A program made the translations under genes and the position numbers. The notes below the pieces were generated by a model, which was not told the origin of the DNA, did not search any database, and worked only from the letters and a program-made list of their open reading frames with translations. A stretch of 64,000 bases of DNA, taken from the NCBI GenBank assembly GCA_026545765.1, contig CM048844.1, positions 61,118,545 through 61,182,544 of the forward strand, written 5' to 3'. Positions 55,574 through 64,000 of the stretch are shown here, in pieces (the first letter of the stretch is position 1; each line of letters starts with the position of its first letter). This DNA comes from Plantago major (Eukaryota; Streptophyta; Magnoliopsida; Lamiales; Plantaginaceae).

Positions 55574-58500
55574 TCAGTTGACATGATCATCCACTTTTCT
55601 GCATTCTTGGACATAGTCATAAATAATCCTTCTGACAGAGCTCATCTTTACGGATAAGTCACATATTTCATGGTAACTCTTGCCAAGCTTGTGATTCTTC
55701 CGCAGAAAATGTTTGACCTGTAAGTACTTTCCTGCACCTGTGCATGGTCCACTTGCAGCTGAGACAGGTTGAAATACTTGTATATTTCTTCCAGATAATG
55801 TATATCATCTAGGTATTCATCCAATGTCATATAGAATGACTCATAGGTTGAAACACCTAGTTTGTTCTTCCTGCTGTAGCTACCATCCAGTTTTCTTACC
55901 TTGTGTACATCATCAGGTTTTGGGTAAGGACAGGCAAAAGAAAGATCCATCTTTCTGGCTTCATTCCTCTTTTCTACTTCAAAGTTTAGCGAGGCATGAA
56001 GGTGCTCCGGTTTTAGCAATTATGGCTTGCCTTCTCTCCATTTCAGGATTTGGTTGAGGATGGGAGTTGGAAACTTATCATTGACAAGTAGATGTTGTAG
56101 TTCCAGAATCCAATACCCTCTCTTGTTCAGAATGCACCTATATGAAGATTCTTCATTACTGGTCTTCATATACTCAATGTGGGTATCAGTTGGCCTTTCT
56201 TGATGTGTTTAATTGTTAATTCTGCCAAACTGGAAATCCCTTCTTGCTTTTCTGTTTGTTGGCCTTCTGTCAGGAGATCCTCTAACCCTTTCTTCCTGCC
56301 TTGGGGCTGTGCTGGTGGATGTTCCTTGTATAGACTTGGTATTGCTGTAAGGAGTTACTGTCGCTAATGGCTTTGCTGCCAGAGGAGGTTGTGAAGTAGT
56401 TGCTTGTCTCCTTTTCTTGTGAAGTGGATGTTCATCAGAATCATCCTCATCATCATTGAAGTCCAAAATTGGAGACTTGCAGCTTTCTTGATCTCTTACT
56501 TCTCCTTCTTGTTTTTCTTCTTCTTCAGAAGTCTTCTTCTCTTCTGAGATTCTAAGGGACTTGGTTCCCCTAGTAACCATACTTCTCAGCCTTCTGGCTG
56601 GTTGATCTGGAACAACTTCTTCAACAAGGGTGTCTCCAGTGTTGTCCTTAATGACAAGTTGACTTGAGGACGGAGGATTTGATTGTTTTCTTTTTCTTCC
56701 TCTGCCTTTCTGAGGCATCTCTTCTTCCCCCTTAGTCATGAATGACTGACTCATGATAGCATAAGCTTCAGGGAGAGTTTCAAAGTTTTTCTGGAGATTG
56801 TTGTGTACCCTGACCAATTCTTGAAGTTCTTTCTTCAGCTCGTTGTTCTGCCTAACCAGTTCCTGCTCCTTTCTGTTGAGCTCTTCAAGCGGCCTTAGGA
56901 TGGCGTTGGCTTGTAGGACAAAGATGGCTTCATTCAATCTTTGCATTAGCATTGTTACAATCCTCATCCCTGACCAACCCTAGGTCTTTCTGAGAGAGAG
57001 CTATGCTGGTTGCTCTGTTGAGTAAAGCAGCAGCCAATGGCTTCATCTCTTCTGGGACGGATTTTAGCACTTCTGTGTCTTAGGCAACTAGTGCCTTTCT
57101 GAGTGCTAAAAAGACACTGTTCCTGGCACGGTGCTCTTCACTTCTTGAACTACTTGGTGCAGAGAATATATGAGGAGCAAGTAGGGCTCTTTTATGCTGA
57201 GTGACAAGTCTCTCATCTTCTGCTTCAGTAATCAAGTTGTGGGTTTCAGCATCATTATCATAATCCTTTTCTTGGATTGTTTGCAGATTGACAATCTTCT
57301 TCTGCTTTCACAGTCAGGCTGATAATTGATCTCTTGGACTTGTGGTGATTCCACAGTCTCTCTGTGCTCATTATTGTTCTCCTCTGCAGTATCATTCTGA
57401 GTCTCCATCTCAGTTTGATCCCTTTCTGAGAGTTGAGCTCTCTCAGAAGTTTGAGGAACCTGTTCAAGGATAGGGTTTTCTTCAGCAATATTAAGTGCTG
57501 GCATTGTGAATGTGGAAGCAATGTCAGGATCTTCCAGCATTCTATCTTCCTCACCCAGGCCTTCTTCTTCCTGCTGGGCAGAGGGGCTCTTGTCTTTCTG
57601 AAGAGCTGAGCTTGATGCTCCTCCATGGGTCTCATACTTGAATCTTTTGAGTACTTTTGCAAGTACTTCATCATCCTCAGAATCACTATTCTGTGTTGGT
57701 GCAGACCCATCTATGATATTTCTATCATCTCTGGAGAGTTCTGGAGCATTCTGGTTTAGGACTCTTGGGGCATTCTGGAGTTGCCTTTCTGAGTGTCCAA
57801 CATCTTCTGAGACCTTGTCTCCAGAAGGTTGCGCCTCTTGTATGCTTAGGGGCTTGGAGGCTCTTTTGCTATGAGTCCTCTTTCTCTTGGCAACTGGAGG
57901 TTTAGCTTGAGCTTGCTCAGAGACCTCCTCACCTTGTTGTGCAGTTTCTTCTTCTTCCGCTTTTGAGTGCGCTCGCAAGAAGTTTCTCCTTTTCTTCAAA
58001 AGCGTTTCTGAACAGGGAGTTGGTGACTGGGATTTCCTGCCTCTCTCTGAGAGTGATTCCCATTGTTTCCAGAATGTAACAGATTCTGAGACCAAAGTGT
58101 TATTGGCCTTTGGCTCAGCAAGGCCATTGATGATTTTGGGCTCAAATTCCTCAATATGTCCAAGGAATTTGTTGAAGGCGTACTTCCCCCAATTGAAGTG
58201 GGTATCCTGCCCTTCATGCTTCTTGTTCAGAAGATGCAGCATCATCCATCTCTCCATGCTTATCTGTTCTACTCCACCTTTGTTGCCATCAAAGCAACGG
58301 ACCAGAATAAGAGCTAAAGTACTCCAGTGTTTCTGGAGATGACTAGTTCTGATGGCCTTCAGAACAAAGTCTCCTGGGCAACCTTTTGCATTTTCTAACT
58401 GGATTGCTTCAAATAGCTCTTTGACTCCTTGAATCATGGAAGCGTCCTTGAAGTTGATGTCTTCAAATGTTCCTCGATTTTTCAATCGGAATATCTTGCA

Positions 58501-58907
58501 GAAAGTCTTGCAGTCTAGAACAATTTCTTGTCCATGGACTTCAGTCTGCATGTATTTTTCTTCTTCATTATTTACAACTTTTGTGAAGATTTTGGAGTTG
58601 TTATAGAACTCCAGTACATCCAGTGTGGATAGTCCACTGGGTGCAGCAGATAGAAGCTTGTAGATATGGGAATTCTTCAGCATCCCCAATATCATTTTCC
58701 TTTCTGGTTTTGAAGGTATAACTGCTGGTACATATCTCTTCACTAGAAAAGCTCCCCAATTCATTTTGTGGTTAGGGTTCCAGTCCGATGGGGTAAACTT
58801 TCCTGTATATGCTTATTCAACACCTTAAGTTCCTTTCCTCCTTGCTTTTCAGCAGGAGCAGATGGTACGGCCTTAGGGTTCTTGGTGGTCATCTTCTTGG
58901 GTGCCAT
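55574..58907 (-). pseudogene. F: accessory gene, short subfamily-2 form, broken
   Basis: Starts MAPKKMTTKNPKA at 58,907 after a TATATAAGAG leader, about 3.3 kb in all against 5.3 kb in A. The N-terminal globular part is kept: GLSTLDVLEFYNNSKIF, VHGQEIVLDCKTFCKIF, RCFDGNKGGVEQISMERWM and FNWGKYAFNKFLGHIEEFEP. The acidic region is much shorter, without the intron-bearing stretch. A coiled coil (LNRKEQELVRQNNELKKELQ, about 56,900-56,830) and the C-terminal part (PYPKPDDVHKVRKLDG, TYESFYMTLDEYLDD) follow. Conservation of both ends across two subfamilies suggests the two end domains do the work. Several breaks. Confidence 0.82.
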
Positions 58908-59881
58908 CTCTTATATAGAGTTTTGAATGAGTGTTTTTCAGATGAATTTTGCGCAAATAATCGAGATTAGTCTGTCTTTTCAGAAGACTAAGCACAAGAA
59001 GTTGAGTTTTGTAGAGGGGTTTTGCAGAAATCTTGAGTGATTTTGCTGTTTTGATGTAAGTTTGAAATTTCGGAATTGGTAAAAGTGTTTGTCTTTTGCC
59101 CAAATCCTATATATATAGCAGACAAAATGTACATAGATACAACATACATATAGCTGAATATGAATGCGTGTCTTTGCATCTACATAGGCGTGGTACGTCC
59201 TTTGTACTTCATTAAATACGTAGTGGGCCATGTCTGCATTTATCAATAGACATTACTTGCTTTGTTTTAATCTCAACCGTTGAGATCAAACGTTTATTCA
59301 TCAAGAGCTTATATTGAATATCTTGTAATGATATCAATCAACAAATGGTAATGTGCCGACTTGATGGATTTTTAATATGCTACATTCATTGTTTCACTTA
59401 GTAAAGAGTAGGAACACTTAATCGTTTGATCTTATCATTCTGAGTGTCAAGTCCTTATCTATATATTGTTTATCATCAAAATGGTAAAAATACAAGACAT
59501 TGCACATATTTGACTTTCAGAACTTATACCTTTTGGGCTTTGTGTGTCCATTTCTCTTTATGACTAAGTACCTTTCTGAATTCAAGTGTCAGAAGCTTCA
59601 GTTGTTTGAATGTATTTGACCCACTCTCAGTAAGTAAGTTCTAGTTTTATTTACTTATTAAGTGTGTACCAACCTTTGCCTTTCTGGATACCCGTTCCAG
59701 AAATGTTTTGCCTTTCTGAGTGTTGCTACTCAGAAACATTTGCATCACCTCTTATCAACTTGGCTTTCTGAGAACCTATTCTCAGAGGCCTACTTCTTTT
59801 CTACCTCACTTACTCAGACTTTAGAGATTCAGGACAATTTTTCAGTCCTTAGGCAACTCCATTAATCCAAGATTGTGTCTC
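58908..59881 (-). promoter_or_regulatory. F: spacer and putative internal promoter
   Basis: On the minus strand the pol end (near 59,850) is followed by GGAACGGGTATCCAGAAAGG (59,688-59,705) and about 900 non-coding bases. CTATATATATAG at 59,107-59,118 lies 200 bases before the start codon and is the same 12-mer as in B, C and E. Confidence 0.6.
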
Positions 59882-61308
59882 TGTTAGGAATATCTGTTAG
59901 TATTTTGAGCACTCATCACATGTTCTTATCTTAGCCAGAAAGGTGATTAAGTGCTCTTGGTTCACTTGAACATTGTAAAAGAGGAAATCACTGAGTATGA
60001 TTAGTCTAGTAAATCATGTATTAGGATTATAGGTCTCTCAGTGTAATTTTGTATTTCAAGAAGACCATGAAGATCAATCCTAGCAATGGAGCTTTTCTGA
60101 AGATTAGAAGACTGAAGATTGCACAAGGTTTATGAAGACACAAAGGTTTAGTCTAACTCAAAAAGACTATGTCCTTAATCCTTTCTTAAGTACATTAACT
60201 TACTTTGGAAATATGATTCTGGACATATGACATCATGAGTATGGAGCACGCAAGCCATCAAAAAGGCTCATGTATCCGTTGAGACTAAAGGACAATGAAC
60301 AGTACTATGCATTAAATGCATCTGCAGAAATGCTGCAAAAAGCAAGTCCTCTCTGAAACAAGAGATAGTGACTTCTGAGTACATAGTTCAAGATATAAAC
60401 GGATATAATTTGATAGAGAGCACAACGGATACAATTCAAACGCCTCTCAAATTTATCTATATATATATCACACACTTAGATGCTTGAAATATACACCTTA
60501 GAAATCTCTATCTTGCAAACTTACCATCAAGCAAAGTATTCTCTCAAGCACTCTACTACCCTTTCTGAAAGCTTTCTGTTGCTTGAAGAATCACTAGTAG
60601 TTCTAAGTTGTCCTGAACCTTAACAAGAGATTGTTATTCGTGAAAGAGTTGAACTATCAGATACCCTTTCTGAAGCTCATTCTCCAGAACGGACACCAAT
60701 TACTGGGTCAAGAAGTGCATCGTCATCCACTGAACAAGTGTATTAAGTAGTCTTGTTCTATTAGGCTCTCTGAAAACATAACTGAAAAGTTATACGAGAA
60801 GCCTCTCTGACAAACCTTATAACCAACACCATTAAGGCGTGGAGTAGAGGAAGTACTTGATTTGGGAAATCAGGGAATAACTCCAAGGTTATCTGAGTAG
60901 AGGAAGTACTTAGCTCTAGGAGCTGGGGAATAACTCAGGGGGAACATTTGGTTGGGAACTATTTGTTTAGGAATCTTACAATAGGATTATTGTAAGGTGA
61001 ACTCAATTATTTGTTCTAGCGAATTCTAGGTCTCAGAAAGACCGAAGTGGATTAGTTGGAGGATTACGCCACCTCCAGATACCACTATACTTGCTGTGTT
61101 ATTTACCTTTCTGTATTTACATTTCATCAAAGCACACACACACTTACTTATTGTTTCTGCACTTACCTATCTTAAAGTCTTCCGCGCTCTGAATTTATGT
61201 ATCAGAAACCCCCAGGTTTCTGAGAAACTGTGTTTATCGACAAAAGTTTTAAAAGACTATTCACCCCCCCCCCCCTAGTCTTTTACTTTGCCGTTATCTG
61301 GACCAACA
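59882..61308 (+). repeat. G: 5' LTR (1,427 bp)
   Basis: TGTTAGGAATATCTG to GGACCAACA. Two ~52-bp repeats lie at 60,841-60,938. Hairpin I is at 61,202-61,223 in the form TCAGAAACC-CCCA-GGTTTCTGA. Hairpin II is at 61,250-61,285 with a C-run loop. Confidence 0.95.
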
Positions 61309-61310
61309 AG

Positions 61311-61322
61311 TGGTATCAGAGC
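61311..61322 (+). other. G: primer binding site for initiator tRNA-Met
   Basis: TGGTATCAGAGC, two bases after the LTR end. Confidence 0.95.
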
Positions 61323-61425
61323 AGGAGGTTCACAAGCCTTCTGCACTGAACCTAGATCCCCAGATAGGTGAAGGAACTTTGTCCCTTTCTGAGGACTATA
61401 TAATTTGTGTGTTAAGCGTGCAGGT

Positions 61426-61790
61426 ATGTCTCTGAGTGATGCTCCCATTCTAAAGCCAGAAAACTACGAGAAATGGAAGAACAACATGATGCTCCATCTG
61501 GAGGCCATTAGTGATGAGATGATCTATGTCATCAATGAAGGGCCTATCAAAATCAGACAACTCAAACAAGTTACTGAGGTGTCTGATGGAAGAAAAGCCT
61601 CAGACAAGGAAGATGGAAGCGAGGACATGGCTGCTAGTGATAGTGGTCATGTTGCTCGTGGAAGCATTATGTATGAAGACAAGCTAAGAGAGCTCTGGAC
61701 ATCTGAAGATGCCAAGAGACACAGATTGGATGGTCAAGCTCGTAATATAATCATCAGATCGACACCTGAGCACAGACAGTGTAAACTGTG
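61426..61790 (+). pseudogene. gag: G: gag N-terminal part, broken
   Basis: Starts MSLSDAPILKPENYEKWKNN, the best preserved start of gag in the window, followed by MMLHLEAISDEMI and RELWTSEDAKRHRLDGQARN. The rest of gag, including the zinc knuckle, is not present before the protease region. Confidence 0.85.
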
Positions 61791-63085
61791 GGATGCGAAA
61801 AGCACATGACAGGAGACAAAGCAAATCTGGTCAATTACAAAGCTTGCAACAATGGACCAGACATCAGATTTGCTGGAGGAGAATTAAATCCCTCTCTGGG
61901 ATTTGGCAACGTCAAATTAGGATCATTAACTATCACTGACGTATTACATGTTAAGGGTTTGAAATATAATCTATTTAGCATGAGCCAGTTTGCAGACACG
62001 GGATTTACTGTGAAATTCAAAGCAAAGTATTGCAAACTTATTGACAATGAGTCAAAGCAGATAGTCTTGGTTGCTCGGCGGAAAGGCAGTCTTTATGTTG
62101 CCGACTGGGCATCTGCCACAACTGAAGAATGTCTCATGGTGAGTCAATCAGGTCACACAGAAGAGCACTGATTATGGCACAAAAGAATGAGTCTCTTGAA
62201 TTTCAAAACTCAGAACAAACTTGCCAAGAAAGAGTTAGTGGTTGGCCTTCCCAAAACATCTTTCAGAAAGGATGGTATCTGTTCTGCCTGTCAGATGGGG
62301 AAACAATCTAAGATCTCTTTCAAGTCCAAAATCAGACACTCTAGTGTTAGACCACTGCAACTATTACACATGGATCTTTTTGAATCATCTGTAACTAGTT
62401 ATGAAGGAAAGAAGTATGGTCTTGTTGTTCTAGATGACTTCTCAAGATTCACTTGGGTTATCTTTCTGAAGCACAAATCTGATGCTAGGGTGGAGATACC
62501 AAACTTGCTGAATAAGCTTGAAGTCATGAAAAATGACAAGGTATCTGCAATCGTAGCAGCACCATGGTAATCGAGTTTGTCAACCAAGACATAAAGGAGT
62601 TTTGTACCAAAGAAGGTATACAACACCAATTTCCTCTGTAAGAAGAATACCACAACAAAATGGTGTTGCGAAAGGAAAAATAGAACCCTTAAAGAAGCAA
62701 AGAAGGACAATGCTAGCGACCTTTGAAATAAGTGAAGTTTATTGGGTTGAAGTTGTGAACACAAAGATGCTACACTCGTAATGATGTTTGATAAACAAAC
62801 ACCATGACAAGACCCCATATGAACTCTTGGTTGGTAGACCCCCTAATATCAAACATCTGAAAGTGTTTGGTTGTAGATGTTTTGTTCTTAACAATAGAAA
62901 AGAGTATCTAAGAACATTTCAACCAAAGGCAGATGAAGGTGTGTTTCTTGGTTATTCTATGAATAGCAAAGCTTACAGAGTTTACAACAAAAGAACAAAG
63001 AAGATTGAAGAATCAGTTCATGTTGTATTCTATGAAGGAAGCAAGAAAACACCCTTGGCGATGAACTCGTAAAAGTTCAAGGATC
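61791..63085 (+). pseudogene. pol: G: pol 5' part (protease remnant, integrase), broken
   Basis: The protease end HMTGDKANLVNYKACNNGP is followed by GSLTITDVLHVKGLKYN, GAG-pre-integrase CSACQMGKQSK (about 62,280-62,312) and integrase VVLDDFSRFTWVIFLKHKSD. It ends with GRPPNIKHLKVFGCRCF and EESVHVVFYEGSKKTP (about 62,835-63,050), a Sirevirus-like integrase tail. Very close to B in sequence. Confidence 0.88.
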
Positions 63086-64000
63086 TAATGATAAAGGATT
63101 CTGAAGAGGAACTCTCAGAAAGGAAAAACATCATTGTGGAAAGAGAGGATGAATCTGACGAAGAAAAGCATGAAATGCCTAGTAACAACCAGATGATTCT
63201 CAGACATGATGACGAATTTCCTATGAGAATTCCAGAAATGGAAACTGAAGATGTTCATCAGAGAGCTAACTCTGGAAATGACCTCTCCGATGTGCATGTC
63301 CCGTAAAGCTCCCACATCGAGCAAGTGTCGACATTCACCGCCTTCCGAGGTGCAAAATGTCACAGAATCTTGAAGAAGTATCAAGTCATAATCATAGTGA
63401 TTCACATTCAGATCACATAGATGTTGACCCTACTAGCCCTAAACCCATGATGAGATGGATCAAGGATCATCCTGCAAAAGACGTGATTGGACCAATCAAT
63501 CAAGGTGTTAGGACTAGGAGAGCAATAGCTGAAAATGCTAACTATCTCTTTGGATGTTTTATCTCAAACATCGAACCAAAAACTATAGAAGAAGCATTAA
63601 GAGACCAAGACTGGATCTCAGCAATGCAAGAAGAGTTGGATCAGTTTGAGAGAAACAAAGTCTGGAAACTAGTTCCATTTGTAGAAGGAATATATGTGAT
63701 TGGAACTAAGTGGGTTTTCAGAAACAAGATGAATGAATCTGGTGAAATAACCAGAAACAAAGCAAGGTTGGTTGCCAAGGGATTCACCCAGACTGAAAGT
63801 TTAGATTTTAATGAGTCATATGCACCAGTTGCCAGATTGGAAAAGTACCTCAGGAACGTGTCAGTTTCTGGGAACTAGACTTATCTCATGGTTTAGCAAG
63901 AAACAAAACTCAATTGCAACTTCTACCACAGAGGCTGAATATATTGCTGCTGGTTGTTGTGCAACACAAATTCTGTGGATTCAACAACAACTCAGAGACT
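63086..64000 (+). pseudogene. pol: G: pol 3' part (linker, RT, RNase H), broken, cut by window edge
   Basis: The acidic linker (63,088-63,400) is followed by KPMMRWIKDHPAKDVIGP, RT start [15 protein letters not shown] and, after a shortened stretch, RNase H sequence STTEAEYIAAGCCATQ at the edge. Confidence 0.88.

Larger units (their letters stand above)
53733..59881 (-). mobile_element. Ty1/copia element F, second subfamily, 3' part, interrupted by G
   Basis: On the minus strand it runs from the extreme end of pol (LMELP region near 59,860) through the spacer, a shorter accessory gene, the 3' UTR and PPT to the 3' LTR (55,140-53,733). It is cut at 59,881/59,882 by element G, so the rest of F lies right of the window. 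CGATG (53,728-53,732) and GTCTC (59,877-59,881) are the predicted target duplications of F and G. Broken, older than G. Confidence 0.9.
59882..64000 (+). mobile_element. Ty1/copia element G, second-subfamily LTR, left part
   Basis: 5' LTR, PBS, gag start, protease, integrase, linker, RT and RNase H in order, running off the right edge. It inserted into F next to GTCTC. Compared with B and C, several internal stretches are shortened, so it is broken with several breaks. The internal sequence is close to B, but the LTR is of the F type. Confidence 0.9.

Overview
The window is a dense nest of transposable elements from a plant genome, most likely a eudicot. This rests on Ty1/copia elements with tRNA-iMet primer sites, Ty3/gypsy LTR elements of chromovirus-like and Tat/Athila-like type, a plant L1-clade LINE and a long-armed foldback MITE. 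I see no convincing host gene, tRNA, rRNA or CRISPR array. One short coding-like stretch at 48.3-49.0 kb remains unassigned.

Left (1-43,570): several copies of one very large Ty1/copia family, SIRE/Maximus-like, sit inside each other. B (8,422-23,963, +) is complete, about 15.5 kb, with a matching 5-bp target duplication GTTTC. It lies in the 3' UTR of A (+), which resumes at 23,964 and ends with its own LTR at 25,571. A lies in the accessory ORF of C (-), whose body runs from 25,572 to its 5' LTR ending at 38,459. C and D (-, 39,018-43,570) both sit in an older + strand copy E, of which only 38,460-39,017 is in the window. The nest is therefore E containing C containing A containing B, with D also in E.

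Middle (43,571-53,732): a short non-autonomous Ty3/gypsy-type element (43,979-48,306) has two ~1.95-kb LTRs, a PBS, a PPT, no coding capacity and the target duplication ATGGC. A tandem duplication, a 393-bp foldback MITE, the 3' part of a Tat/Athila-like element (LTR 50,221-51,526) and the 3' part of a LINE it landed in (51,527-53,550) follow.

Right (53,733-64,000): F (-), from a second subfamily of the same copia family, is interrupted at 59,882 by G (+), which runs off the window.

The main biological interest is the copia family's gene downstream of pol. It is about 5.3 kb in subfamily 1, about 3.3 kb in F, has no envelope features, and follows a conserved TATA-like palindrome. In B and C it carries five short GT-AG introns, and copy A is uninterrupted at all five places, as expected if A came from spliced RNA. 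The LTRs add stepwise 12-bp repeats at their 5' ends, a hairpin with compensatory changes between subfamilies, a second hairpin with a C-run loop, and a ~52-bp tandem repeat of variable copy number. The retroelement genes are treated as fossils and are marked only as broken or whole-looking.
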